Source of the DNA: an uncultured Lachnospiraceae bacterium
Lineage (GTDB): Bacteria; Bacillota; Clostridia; Lachnospirales; Lachnospiraceae
Assembly: GCA_910584585.1 (NCBI GenBank)
Contig: CAJUBP010000034.1
Location: 1 to 32,683 of the forward strand
Direction of reading: 5' to 3'
Length of the DNA stretch: 32,683 nt
Below the pieces are notes generated by a model. The model ran no database searches. It was not told the DNA's origin and saw nothing but the letters and a program-made list of their open reading frames with translations. Numbering within the stretch: the stretch's first letter is position 1; each line of letters begins with the position of its first letter. Positions 14,397-22,610 of this stretch are shown in pieces. A program made the translations under genes and the position numbers.

Positions 14397-15041
14397 ATGA
14401 CAGACTATTTGTTAAAGCATTATGACGATTTAATCACAGCCGCGCTGGAACACCTGCAGATTGTGCTGATTACGCTGCTGCTTTCCCTCATCATTGCAGC
14501 TTTTCTCACCGTACTCTGCACCTACTCCAAAACTGCCTCAAGGATCATTCCCGGGCTTTTATCCATGATTTATTCCATTCCAAGCCTGGCCATGTTTGCC
14601 CTGCTGATTCCCCTCACCGGCCTTGGCCAAACCACGGCAATTACCGTACTGGTGATTTACAATCAGTACCTCCTTCTGCAAAATTTCCTTGCGGGGCTAA
14701 ACGGCATAGATCCAAGCATTTCAGAAGCGGCCATGGGCATGGGCATGACGCCTCTGCAGGCACTTATAAAAATTAAACTGCCCCTATCCAAAAAAGCGTT
14801 TATCACCGGAATCCGCATTGCAATGGTGGCCACGGTAAGCATTGCCACCATTGCCGCCTCCATCAATGCCGGAGGCTTAGGCACCATCCTTTTTGACGGA
14901 CTGCGCACCATGAATCCAGCCAAAATCCTATGGGGCAGTCTCTTATCCGCGCTGCTGGCCCTTTTGATTGACGGACTTTTGCGATTGGCAGAAAAGCGGC
15001 TGGGAGCTGGCTCCGGCTCTGCCGCGAAAACAAACTGCTGA
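14397..15041 (+). CDS. opuCD: OpuC-type osmoprotectant ABC transporter permease (second)
   Basis: 214 residues from ATG 14397, with GGAGA 6 bp upstream; an in-frame ATG at 14352 falls in the tandem repeat and is rejected. About five membrane helices; the EAA-type loop is EAAMGMGMTPLQALIKIKLP. The overall sequence parallels the first permease (EXXXXMGM and SINAGGLGTI versus ARIGAGGLGDLI). This is the last gene of the transporter operon; the gap before it carries the 34-bp repeats. Confidence 0.85.
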   Translation: MTDYLLKHYDDLITAALEHLQIVLITLLLSLIIAAFLTVLCTYSKTASRIIPGLLSMIYSIPSLAMFALLIPLTGLGQTTAITVLVIYNQYLLLQNFLAGLNGIDPSISEAAMGMGMTPLQALIKIKLPLSKKAFITGIRIAMVATVSIATIAASINAGGLGTILFDGLRTMNPAKILWGSLLSALLALLIDGLLRLAEKRLGAGSGSAAKTNC

Positions 15042-15127
15042 CGGATCCAGGGAACATCCCGCCGCTTTCAGCTGAACAGTTCCTAATCTTCTAACAGAAA
15101 TCTCCAAACATAGAAAGGGGGATACTC

Positions 15128-16786
15128 ATGGGAATATTTTTAAACAGCCGCATTCCATTTGATTCATACAAAGCCGCCGCGTCTGAAAAATACTTTGTAG
15201 ATAAATCCGTTCTGCTTACCGAACTCCTCCCCGCCCTCGGAACCAGCCAGCGCTTTTTCTGCATCACCAGACCCCGCCGGTTTGGAAAAAGCGTAATGGC
15301 AAACATGGTAGGCGCGTTTTTTGAAAAAAGCGTGGATGCCTCCGAATTATTTGGAAAACTGAAAATAGCATCTTCGGAATCTAATATAAAACTGTCAAAG
15401 GCCGGCTGTAAAAACTACCGGGAATATTTAAATCAATTTGATATCCTGTATATTGATTTCAGCGAAATACCGGAAAACTGCGCCTCCTATCAAACTTATA
15501 TCAACCGAATTCTCCAGGGCCTGAAAAAAGATCTGGCAGATCACTTTCCGGAATGCGCCATTGATCAAACGGAAGCGCTGTGGGATATCCTGTCCATCCT
15601 CTATCAGCAAAAGGGCCAGCGTTTTATCTTTGTCATGGATGAATGGGACGCCGTATTTCACATGGAGTTTATTACAGAATCTGATAAAAAATCGTATCTG
15701 CGCTTTTTGAAATCCCTTTTAAAAGACAGAATTTATGCCGAACTTGTCTATATGACCGGCATCCTGCCGATTGCAAAATATTCCGACGGCTCTGAGCTGA
15801 ATATGTTTGTGGAATATCATATGGCTTCCTCAGAACGTTTCAGCCAGTATTTTGGATTTACCAATTCCGAAGTGGATGAGCTCTACCGCATTTATCAGCA
15901 AACTGCGGAACCTAAAAGGATCACCCGGCAGGATCTGCGTACTTGGTATGACGGGTATCACACTGCCTCCGGGGAACATCTGTATAATCCCCGTTCTATC
16001 GTATGCGCCCTGACAGATAATCAGCTGAGAAACTACTGGACCAGTTCCGGAGCCTATGACTCTGTATTTGCCTATATCAAAGATAACGCGGCGGAAATCC
16101 AGCATGACCTTCCTCTGCTGTTTGCAGGAGAATCCATCTCCTCTGATATCAACGAATACGCCGCAACCTCTATGCAGTTAGAAACAAAAGATGAAATCTA
16201 TTCCGCCATGGTGGTATATGGTCTGCTGACCTATGAAGACGGATTTGTCTCCATTCCAAACAAAGAATTGACAGATAGTTTCGCCTCCATGATGAAAAAA
16301 GAAAAATCTTTAGGATATATCCATAATCTGGCCAATATTTCCAGAAAAATGCTGTCCGCCACACTCGCCGGCAGAACACAGGAAATGTGCGATATCTTAA
16401 AGTTTGCCCACGATACGGAATCCCCGATTTTTTCTTATAACAGCGAAATCGAACTGTCTGCCATTGTCAATCTGGTCTACCTTTCCGCGCGGGACAGCTA
16501 CCGGGTGGAGCGGGAGGATAAGGCCGGCGAAGGATATGTGGACTTTATTTTTTATCCCGAACGAAAACATGCGGACGCTATCATTTTAGAATTAAAAATC
16601 GACAGCACTCCTGAAGATGCCATCCAGCAGATAAAAGACAAAAAATATGCCCTCCGCTTTCAGGGAAAACTGGGCGAAGCCCCGAAATATACTGGCAAAA
16701 TCCTGGCTGTCGGAATCAGCTATCACCGAAAAACAAAAGAGCATTTCTGTAAAACAGAAATACTCCGATCAACTGCCCAGGCATAA
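15128..16786 (+). CDS. AAA-ATPase-like / PDDEXK_9 (DUF1703-type) protein
   Basis: 552 residues from ATG 15128, with AAAGGGGG 6 bp upstream. An N-terminal AAA-ATPase_like domain (PF09820-type) begins with IPFDSYKAAASEKYFVDKS. It has a variant Walker A ITRPRRFGKS (46-55) and Walker B FIFVMDEWD with D171 and E172. The C-terminal PD-(D/E)XK_9 nuclease-like domain has GYVDFIFYPERKHADAIILELKI, where the Asp and the E-x-K occupy the nuclease positions. This family is abundant and often multicopy in anaerobic gut Firmicutes and Bacteroidetes; its role is unknown, and mobile or conflict-related functions are guesses. It is a single-gene unit between two operons. The stop codon lies inside a hairpin. 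Confidence 0.87.
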   Translation: MGIFLNSRIPFDSYKAAASEKYFVDKSVLLTELLPALGTSQRFFCITRPRRFGKSVMANMVGAFFEKSVDASELFGKLKIASSESNIKLSKAGCKNYREYLNQFDILYIDFSEIPENCASYQTYINRILQGLKKDLADHFPECAIDQTEALWDILSILYQQKGQRFIFVMDEWDAVFHMEFITESDKKSYLRFLKSLLKDRIYAELVYMTGILPIAKYSDGSELNMFVEYHMASSERFSQYFGFTNSEVDELYRIYQQTAEPKRITRQDLRTWYDGYHTASGEHLYNPRSIVCALTDNQLRNYWTSSGAYDSVFAYIKDNAAEIQHDLPLLFAGESISSDINEYAATSMQLETKDEIYSAMVVYGLLTYEDGFVSIPNKELTDSFASMMKKEKSLGYIHNLANISRKMLSATLAGRTQEMCDILKFAHDTESPIFSYNSEIELSAIVNLVYLSARDSYRVEREDKAGEGYVDFIFYPERKHADAIILELKIDSTPEDAIQQIKDKKYALRFQGKLGEAPKYTGKILAVGISYHRKTKEHFCKTEILRSTAQA

Positions 16787-16814
16787 AGCCTTTTCCAAAA
16801 TGCTTTATGCCTGG
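16777..16814. terminator. Hairpin between convergent genes
   Basis: Perfect 13-bp stem CCAGGCATAAAGC / GCTTTATGCCTGG (16777-16789, 16802-16814) with a 12-base loop. It contains the TAA of the AAA/PDDEXK gene and lies before the 3' end of the leftward gene at 16849. Neither flank has a clear T-run, so termination efficiency is doubtful. Confidence 0.45.
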
Positions 16815-16848
16815 CGGAAAAAGAACAAACCACAAAACTACAGGCATG

Positions 16849-17208
16849 CTACCAGTTGGCCTTTGCCGCAAGCCACCGCTCCGGCTCCCGGGCCCACAGC
16901 CCGTTAAGCCAGTCAATCCCCCCTTGTATTCCTTCTTCTGAAAATTCTGTTTCCATACGCTGTTTTTTCTCTTCCGGGGTAGCGTCAAATCCATAGGGCG
17001 CCTCCCAGGCCGTCACTTCCAGCACCTGGACTTCCTTTCCCCGACCTTTCGGATCCGCTGGCGGAACTTCTCCTTCCTGCCCTTTCGAATCCGCTGACGG
17101 AACTTCCTTTTTCAGAACAGCAAACCGGAAGCGCAGCCCCTCATAGCTCCCGGTAAAGGTTGTCTTTTTCAGGTAAGGAATGGACAATACGTCTTTGCGC
17201 TCTATCAT
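16849..17208 (-). CDS. Uncharacterised small protein downstream of lysA-like gene
   Basis: 119 residues from ATG 17208. The start overlaps the stop of the decarboxylase-like gene by 4 bp (ATGA), so the two are translationally coupled. It opens MIERKDVLSIPYLKKTTFTGSYEGLRFR. A middle segment contains an imperfect internal duplication, KKEVPSADSKGQEGEV and EVPPADPKGRGKEV, visible also as two related ~27-bp DNA segments at about 17044-17107. The C-terminal part is rich in Trp and Glu (WEAPYGFDATPEEKK, GGIDWLNGLW). No signal peptide or membrane segment. I do not recognise a family with certainty; coupling suggests it works with the decarboxylase-like enzyme. Confidence 0.7.
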   Translation of the reverse strand: MIERKDVLSIPYLKKTTFTGSYEGLRFRFAVLKKEVPSADSKGQEGEVPPADPKGRGKEVQVLEVTAWEAPYGFDATPEEKKQRMETEFSEEGIQGGIDWLNGLWAREPERWLAAKANW

Positions 17209-18482
17209 GAGATTCCTTTCATGTCCTTTAAAATATCAAAGCAGTCAAAGGTGGCAAAATAATCCTTCGGCGTTTCTGCCCGCCGGATCAGTTCCGTGCT
17301 TCCGTCCTCTTTCAGCAGCACTTCCGCTGACTTTAACTTGCCGTTGTAATTATACCCCATGGAAAATCCGTGGGCGCCGGTGTCATGGATCACCAGCAAG
17401 TCTCCCATGTCAATCTTGGGAAGCATCCGGTCTATGGCAAACTTATCGTTATTTTCGCAGAGAGAACCGGTAATGTCATATTTGTGATCGCACACATAAT
17501 TGTCTTTGCCCATAACAGTGATGTGGTGATAGGCTCCGTACATAGCCGGGCGCATCAGATTCACGGCGCAGGCGTCGCAGCCGATGTATTCTTTGTGAGT
17601 ATGTTTCTCGTGGATCGCTGTCGTCACCAGGCAGCCGTAGGGGCCCATCATAAAACGCCCCAGTTCTGTATAAATAGCCACATCTCCCATCCCTGCCGGA
17701 ACCAGAACTTCCTCGTATACTTTTCGCACGCCCTCGCCGATGGCATAGATATCATTTGGCTCCTGATCCGGGCGGTAGGGAATGCCGATTCCGCCGGAAA
17801 GGTTGATAAAACGAATATCCGCTCCTGTCTCCTCTTTTAACTTCACTGCCACTTCAAACAAGGTTTTTGCCAGTGTCGGATAATATTCATTTGTCACGGT
17901 ATTGCTTGCCAGAAACGCGTGGATGCCGAAATGCCTGGCTCCTTTTTCCTGCAATACCCGAAATCCCTCAAATAACTGTTCTGTGGTAAACCCGTATTTT
18001 GCGTCTCCCGGGTTGTCCATAATGCTGTTGCTGATTTTGAACACGCCGCCGGGATTGTAGCGGCAGCTTATGGTTTCCGGAATATGCCCGATGGTCTTTT
18101 CCAGAAAATCAATATGGGTAAAATCATCTAAATTGATGATCGCCCCAATCTCATCCGCAAATTGAAATTCCGAAGCCGGCGTGGCGTTTGAGGAAAACAT
18201 AATATCTTCTCCCGCAAAATGCAGCGCGTCCGCCAGCATCAGCTCTGTCATAGAGGAACAGTCACAGCCGCAGCCACACTCTTTTAAAATATTGATCAAA
18301 AAGGGATTGGGCGTCGCCTTTACCGCAAAATATTCCTTAAATCCCGGATTCCAGGAAAACGCCTCCTTAACCGCCTTGGCATTGGCCCGAATTCCCTTCT
18401 CGTCATATAGATGAAAGGGAGTGGGATACTCCTTTACAATCTCTCTTAACTGCTCTTCTGTTACAAACGGTTCTTTTTTCAT
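17205..18482 (-). CDS. lysA: Diaminopimelate decarboxylase-like PLP enzyme (group IV decarboxylase)
   Basis: 425 residues from ATG 18482, with GGGAGG about 11 bp upstream. The fold is an alanine racemase-like barrel followed by a beta domain. The PLP Lys is in EYFAVKATPNP (K54), a Gly-rich phosphate loop is NLSGGIGIPY, and the C-terminal active-site Cys and Tyr are in SLCENNDKFAIDR and GFSMGYNYNG. LysA makes L-lysine from meso-diaminopimelate. Two motifs differ from standard LysA: the usual HIGSQ is GIHAFLASN, and CESGD is CENND. The substrate could therefore be another basic amino acid or a related compound. It is downstream of a TrmB-like regulator on the same strand (95-bp gap) and coupled to the small gene at 16849. 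Confidence 0.8.
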   Translation of the reverse strand: MKKEPFVTEEQLREIVKEYPTPFHLYDEKGIRANAKAVKEAFSWNPGFKEYFAVKATPNPFLINILKECGCGCDCSSMTELMLADALHFAGEDIMFSSNATPASEFQFADEIGAIINLDDFTHIDFLEKTIGHIPETISCRYNPGGVFKISNSIMDNPGDAKYGFTTEQLFEGFRVLQEKGARHFGIHAFLASNTVTNEYYPTLAKTLFEVAVKLKEETGADIRFINLSGGIGIPYRPDQEPNDIYAIGEGVRKVYEEVLVPAGMGDVAIYTELGRFMMGPYGCLVTTAIHEKHTHKEYIGCDACAVNLMRPAMYGAYHHITVMGKDNYVCDHKYDITGSLCENNDKFAIDRMLPKIDMGDLLVIHDTGAHGFSMGYNYNGKLKSAEVLLKEDGSTELIRRAETPKDYFATFDCFDILKDMKGIS

Positions 18483-18513
18483 CTTTATGGTTCCTCCCTG
18501 ATTTTAATTTCCT

Positions 18514-18660
18514 GATTTTCTTTCCAGTTTCAAAAGTTTGCTTTTTATATAGAAATTTTTTAAATGCCTGGACAAAATTAATCTCCCGCTTTTCCTTCCA
18601 GTTCCAAAAGCTTGATTTCATTTTTCATGGAATCTTTAAACACCTGGACAAAGTTGGGCT
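18514..18660. repeat. Imperfect ~75-bp duplication of the trmB-like 3' end
   Basis: The sequence at about 18514-18579, after the regulator's stop, is a decayed copy of about 18588-18655, the last codons of that gene. TTTCCAGTTTCAAAAGTTTG matches CTTCCAGTTCCAAAAGCTTG, and GCCTGGACAAAATT matches ACCTGGACAAAGTT. Translated, the copy reads NFVQAFKK against NFVQVFKD in the gene. Confidence 0.75.
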
Positions 18661-19321
18661 GCCTGGAATAAAGGCAGGTGCTGTCCTTTCCTTTCCCAAA
18701 TTCTCCGGTGAGAACCTGCCTGGAATCTGCAATCAGGCCAATCTGATTCTTCTTATCTGGAACATGGTAAATCTTTACGCCTTTTTCTTTGAATCTCTGT
18801 TCCCTTGCCGTTTCCTCTTCGCCCATTGCAGCAGAAGTCAGGAGCGCCACTTTGATGTTTCGTTCTGCCAGCTGCTCCAGTTCCTTCTGAAATTGATCCA
18901 AAAATCGGACTGACATGGATAAATAGATACGTTTCCTGGCCTTATTCAGCATATTCTTTATTTTATCCGTAATATTTTCATCGGAACTGATGGTGAAATA
19001 CCCTTCCCTTTCCTCCTTTTCCCTGGGAAGATGAGCCATCAGAAGCTCCTTGCGCACCTCCAGGCTGCGGATCTTATTCTGGCAGAATTCTTCAATATCC
19101 ACCGGGGTATATTTCCTGGAATTTCCCTCCGTCACATAAGCGCCGCCTTTGTCTGCCAGTCCTTCCAGCGCCTTGTACACATTCGACCGTGAAATTCCGA
19201 TACACTTGGCAATCTCATATCCATTGCTTGTTCCGGAACGAAACAGTTCCAGATAAACCTGCGCTTCCTGTCCGGTCAGCCCGAAAGCAGCCAAATGCTC
19301 CACCAGATTCCTCTCTTCCAT
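18578..19321 (-). CDS. TrmB-family transcriptional regulator
   Basis: 247 residues from ATG 19321 (AAGGG about 10 bp upstream); ATG 19345 in the same frame is the alternative. The N-terminal TrmB winged helix runs about 1-75: LAAFGLTGQEAQVYLELF, then SNGYEIAKCIGISRSNVYKALEGL as helix-turn-helix, then wing YVTEGNSRKYTPVD. A short coiled coil follows, then a phospholipase D-like/TrmB effector domain (about 100-240) containing KRIYLSMSVRFLDQ and KVALLTSA. TrmB proteins usually bind sugars or other small ligands. Here the downstream gene is a decarboxylase, which it may control (inference). Its own promoter carries an inverted repeat at the start site. Confidence 0.82.
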   Translation of the reverse strand: MEERNLVEHLAAFGLTGQEAQVYLELFRSGTSNGYEIAKCIGISRSNVYKALEGLADKGGAYVTEGNSRKYTPVDIEEFCQNKIRSLEVRKELLMAHLPREKEEREGYFTISSDENITDKIKNMLNKARKRIYLSMSVRFLDQFQKELEQLAERNIKVALLTSAAMGEEETAREQRFKEKGVKIYHVPDKKNQIGLIADSRQVLTGEFGKGKDSTCLYSRQPNFVQVFKDSMKNEIKLLELEGKAGD

Positions 19322-19362
19322 CCCAATTGCCCTTTCTCTTTTCATCCGGATCTTTCTTGTAG

Positions 19363-19383
19363 TAGTATTTTTCAGTAATACTA
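19363..19383. promoter_or_regulatory. Operator-like inverted repeat at trmB-like promoter
   Basis: Perfect arms TAGTATT (19363-19369) and AATACTA (19377-19383), 7-bp spacer. It overlaps the -10 and the predicted start of transcription, and is therefore suited to autorepression by the TrmB-like protein. Confidence 0.5.
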
Positions 19384-19408
19384 TACAGGTTTCGCCGGCA
19401 AAAGTCAA
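19380..19408 (-). promoter_or_regulatory. trmB-like gene promoter
   Basis: On the minus strand TTGACT (19403-19408), a 17-bp spacer and TATAGT (19380-19385), about 58 bp upstream of ATG 19321. Confidence 0.65.
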
Positions 19409-19411
19409 GGA

Positions 19412-19465
19412 ATTTTTTCAAAGCGGCAGCAAAAGTAAATGGATTTTTTCAAAGCGGCAGCAAAA
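19412..19465. repeat. 23-bp direct repeat upstream of trmB-like promoter
   Basis: Identical 23-base copies (ATTTTTTCAAAGCGGCAGCA then AAA) at 19412-19434 and 19443-19465, period 31, just upstream of the -35 box. Confidence 0.85.
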
Positions 19466-19516
19466 CACCGGACGAAACTATCTTTTCAATACTTCCATCC
19501 GGTGCCCTTCTTTCTT

Positions 19517-19685
19517 CCCAATGCGGAATCGTTTTTCTCCACTTATAAGTTTGATTGATAGACTTTATCAGAAACGCTTTTCTCACTCCCAATGCGGAAT
19601 CGTATCTCTCCATTTATAAGCCTGATTGATAGATTTTGTCAGGCAAGCTTTCCCTATTCACAATGCAGAATCACTTTTCCCTCTG
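19517..19685. repeat. 71-bp tandem repeat derived from the nrdG 3' end
   Basis: Units begin at 19517, 19588 and 19659, an exact 71-bp period. Each opens C(C/A)CAATGC(G/A)GAATC. The third copy is the real last codons of nrdG (VILHCE-stop). The two others are non-coding and decayed. Each non-coding unit also carries the TTATAAG(C/T).TGATTGATAGA segment, the nrdG hairpin region. The 332-bp gap between trmB-like start and nrdG holds this repeat, the 31-period repeat and the trmB-like promoter, and no gene. Confidence 0.8.
19620..19644 (-). terminator. Weak nrdG terminator hairpin
   Basis: Stem GCCTGA / TCAGGC (19620-19625, 19639-19644) after the nrdG stop, followed on the minus strand by TTATAAAT. 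A decayed duplicate lies 71 bp further. Confidence 0.4.
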
Positions 19686-20145
19686 CCCTGCTGGCAGGCA
19701 CACGAATCACGCGCTGATTCTCACTGCCCCGCCAGTACAGCTTTGTATTTTTCTGCTCCGCCCGAAATTCCCCGTCTACCAGCACATCCACGTATTTCAT
19801 AATCTCCAGCTCTGAAATTGTTTCCCAGACAAAGCCGGTATACATCCAAATGGTTTTTTGGGGAAAGTTCTCTTTCACCTCCCGGGCAAGCTTGAGCACA
19901 TCCGCGCGGTTGCCGAAATACAGAGGATCGCCGCCGCTGAACGTAATGCCTGACACATAATCTCTGCCAAGTTCTTCAAAAATTTCCTGTTTCGCGTCTT
20001 CGTCAAAAATAAGTCCGCCGTTAGGATCCCAGGTCACAGGATTCTGGCACTCCTTACAGCAATGAGAACAGCCGGACACCCATAAGACTACACGAAGCCC
20101 GTCACCGTTAAGCATATCGTCTTTTGTGATATTGTGGTATCTCAT
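19654..20145 (-). CDS. nrdG: Anaerobic ribonucleotide reductase activating protein
   Basis: 163 residues from ATG 20145 (AAGGAG 6 bp upstream); the longer frame to 20199 overlaps nrdD. It is a short radical SAM enzyme: CX3CX2C is present as CSHCCKEC, preceded by VVLWVSG and followed by QNPVTWD. GITFSGGDPL supplies the SAM-binding GGxP-like loop. It uses a 4Fe-4S cluster and S-adenosylmethionine to place the glycyl radical on NrdD. It starts 10 bp after the nrdD stop, so one transcript makes both. Confidence 0.95.
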   Translation of the reverse strand: MRYHNITKDDMLNGDGLRVVLWVSGCSHCCKECQNPVTWDPNGGLIFDEDAKQEIFEELGRDYVSGITFSGGDPLYFGNRADVLKLAREVKENFPQKTIWMYTGFVWETISELEIMKYVDVLVDGEFRAEQKNTKLYWRGSENQRVIRVPASRAEGKVILHCE

Positions 20146-20155
20146 AAATAACTCC

Positions 20156-22285
20156 TTACATACTTCTGCGCTCTTTAATTTCTGCCATTTTCGCGTCATT
20201 CAGCCGAGTGTCTCCCTTGACTCTGGAATAAGACAGATAACCGTTCATCCGCTCTATTTTGGTGAGATTGTGACTGCCGCATTTGGGGCACACATCCATT
20301 TCCAGCTCCTGATGGCCGCAGTCGTCGCAATAAGCCAGAGATAAATTCACGCCTTCATAGAATCCCATCTCCATGGCCCGCCTTACTAAGGTTTTCACGG
20401 CTTCTACATTATAGTCAATGGGATATTTCACATACTGAATCTTTCCGCCGTTGCTCAGTTCCCAGAAACGGTATTCCAAATCCTGCTTCTGAATAGGAGT
20501 TATATCCTCTGTCACATGGCAGTGAAACCCATTGCTGACATATTCCCGGTCGGACACATTTTCCACAATGCCATATTTTTTCCGGAACTGCTTCACCTGC
20601 AGGCCGCAGAGATTTTCTGCGGGAGTTGCGTAAATGGCGTACAGATTCCCGTCTGCTTTTTTGTATTCTGTAATTTTTTCATTGATATGCTCCAATACCT
20701 CAATGGCAAACTGGCCGTCTTCCACCAGGGATTTTCCATTGTATAACCGCTGCAGTTCGTTAAAGGCCGTGATGCCGAAAGAGGCGGTGGCCGTCTTTAA
20801 CAGCGGCTTAATCTTATCATGAATTCCCAGATGCCCGCCGTAAAACCCGCCTTCACAGTAAGCCAGGGGATTGGTGCTTGCCCGCATTTCTCCCAGATAG
20901 GCGTAGGTGCGGATATGAAGCTGGCGGATCAGCTCCAGATAATAGTCCAAAACCTCATAAAAATCCCTGCTTTCCTGTCTGGATTTGGCTAAAATCATGG
21001 GCAGATGAAGGCTCACCACCCCGATATTAAATCTTCCCACAAATACAGGGCGATCGGTTTCGTCCGCCGGATTCATCCCGCCTTTAACATACCAGGGAGA
21101 CAGGAAAGCTCTGCATCCCATGGGGCTGATAATCTCGCCGTACTGCTTGTACATACTGGAAATATAGCCTTTGCCCGTCAGGCTCAGCCAGTCGGGATAC
21201 ATGGTTTTCCTGGAGCACTCAATGCCCGCTTCAAATACGTCCTCCAATTCCTTCCCCGGACCGTGGAGATTCTCATCATACAAAAATACCAGCTTGGGAA
21301 ACAGCACCGGTTTCTTGCAGCCTTCTTTTCCCTGTCCTTTTTTTCTCACATTCAGCATGGCAATGGAGGCCATTTTGGCGAATTTTCCTGTGCCTGTCCC
21401 GAACGTCATGGTGATAAAAGGATAATCCCCCCTGCTGGAGGAAACGGAATTAAACTTATATTCCCAGCCTTGGACTCCCTGCTCCAGATCTCTGGCAATG
21501 GCTTTCATGGTTTCTTCTTCCGCCCGTTCCTCGCTGAGGCCCAGGCCGCAGTAATGATTCTTATACTTAACGTAGGACTTTTCTGCGTAAGGCTCCAGGA
21601 TTTTCTCCACACTGGGCACCGTAAATCCGCCGTACTGCTGGCTTGCGGCGCTCAATACAATGTCTCCGATGACGTCAAAAGCCACATCCAGAGTCTTCGG
21701 CTCATTGTACCAGAGATTCCCCATTTCAAATCCGCCCCGCAGCACATTTTCCACGTCAAACAGGCAGCAGTTCATGGTATCCCGCCTGGCGGACATATCA
21801 TGCACGTAAATATAACCGTCCCGGCAGGCCTGAATCTCTTCTGTGGTCATAAAAAACTTCTGATACAATTCTTTATTGAGCTGATTAAAAATCAGGCTCC
21901 GCTTGGTGGACACCAGAGCGCTGTCCGTATTGGAATTCTCTTTGTCCCCTATGTACATAATGGACTGGCTCTTTTTGTAAACCTCGTCTAACATCTGCAC
22001 AAAATCCTGCTTGTAATTCCGGTAATCCCGGTAGCTTTTTGCCACCACCGGATTCACTTTTTCCAAGGCGCCTTCCACAATATTGTGCATCTGGGCAATC
22101 TTCACTTCTTCTATGCCCATGGACTCCACCTTTTCCTCCACAAACTGGCAGATAAATTTTAATTCCTCTTCCGTAAAAGTAATCAAGGCGCGGTAAGCTG
22201 ACTTATTGACTGCCACCACAACCTTCTGTACATTAAAATCCTCTTTTGTCCCATCTTTTTTGACAACTTTAAAGGTTTTCTCCAT
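20156..22285 (-). CDS. nrdD: Anaerobic ribonucleoside-triphosphate reductase
   Basis: 709 residues from ATG 22285, with GGAGG about 8 bp upstream (an in-frame ATG at 22312 lacks a site). An ATP-cone (about 1-90, KVVKKDGTKEDFNVQKV) gives allosteric control. The glycyl radical barrel follows. A C-terminal zinc site has CDDC and CPKC, and the radical Gly is G691 in SRVKGDTRL. It reduces NTPs to dNTPs in the absence of oxygen, needing NrdG for activation. The length is normal. The upstream promoter is overlapped by NrdR-like boxes. Confidence 0.96.
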   Translation of the reverse strand: MEKTFKVVKKDGTKEDFNVQKVVVAVNKSAYRALITFTEEELKFICQFVEEKVESMGIEEVKIAQMHNIVEGALEKVNPVVAKSYRDYRNYKQDFVQMLDEVYKKSQSIMYIGDKENSNTDSALVSTKRSLIFNQLNKELYQKFFMTTEEIQACRDGYIYVHDMSARRDTMNCCLFDVENVLRGGFEMGNLWYNEPKTLDVAFDVIGDIVLSAASQQYGGFTVPSVEKILEPYAEKSYVKYKNHYCGLGLSEERAEEETMKAIARDLEQGVQGWEYKFNSVSSSRGDYPFITMTFGTGTGKFAKMASIAMLNVRKKGQGKEGCKKPVLFPKLVFLYDENLHGPGKELEDVFEAGIECSRKTMYPDWLSLTGKGYISSMYKQYGEIISPMGCRAFLSPWYVKGGMNPADETDRPVFVGRFNIGVVSLHLPMILAKSRQESRDFYEVLDYYLELIRQLHIRTYAYLGEMRASTNPLAYCEGGFYGGHLGIHDKIKPLLKTATASFGITAFNELQRLYNGKSLVEDGQFAIEVLEHINEKITEYKKADGNLYAIYATPAENLCGLQVKQFRKKYGIVENVSDREYVSNGFHCHVTEDITPIQKQDLEYRFWELSNGGKIQYVKYPIDYNVEAVKTLVRRAMEMGFYEGVNLSLAYCDDCGHQELEMDVCPKCGSHNLTKIERMNGYLSYSRVKGDTRLNDAKMAEIKERRSM

Positions 22286-22358
22286 GCTGTTCCCTCCTGA
22301 TTTATTTTTCAAATATATTGGTATATCTTGTGAATGATTCTGAATTTTCTTACTTTCT

Positions 22359-22393
22359 ACACTATATCTTGTGTTTTGGACTATATCTTATCA
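22359..22393. promoter_or_regulatory. Tandem NrdR-like boxes at nrdD promoter
   Basis: ACACTATATCTTGTGT (22359-22374) is a near-ideal NrdR box (consensus ACACwATATwTwGTGT type). GGACTATATCTTATCA (22378-22393) is a second, weaker one, 19 bp away start to start, which is closer than the 31-32 bp usual in enterobacteria. A third partial copy, GGTATATCTTGTG, begins at 22320. They overlap the -10 and the start region, as expected for ATP/dATP-dependent repression by NrdR. Confidence 0.65.
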
Positions 22394-22413
22394 CGACATG
22401 GCGGGGAAGTCAA
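22385..22413 (-). promoter_or_regulatory. nrdD-nrdG promoter
   Basis: On the minus strand TTGACT (22408-22413), a 17-bp spacer and TAAGAT (22385-22390). The leader to ATG 22285 is about 95 nt. The rest of the 325-bp gap (22414-22610) shows no gene; only an AGGAGG for the next gene is recognisable. Confidence 0.65.
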
Positions 22414-22610
22414 GGGGAAAGAACATCCCTTTTATCTCTCTGTTGTCAACAGTACCGGCACGTCACGGTCAAGCAGGGCATTGACGATTTAGGAGTGGAG
22501 CGCAATATCGAGTATTCATGGAGCAGATGTAAAAAAACGATAACGGAAACAGGCCAGGATTCAGAAATGCACTGGCTCCCGGCTTGTAAAATCAGGAGGT
22601 TTATGATAGT

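Noticed and set aside
21005..21991. 328-codon rightward ORF
   Set aside because: Long only because it is antisense to the highly conserved nrdD frame.
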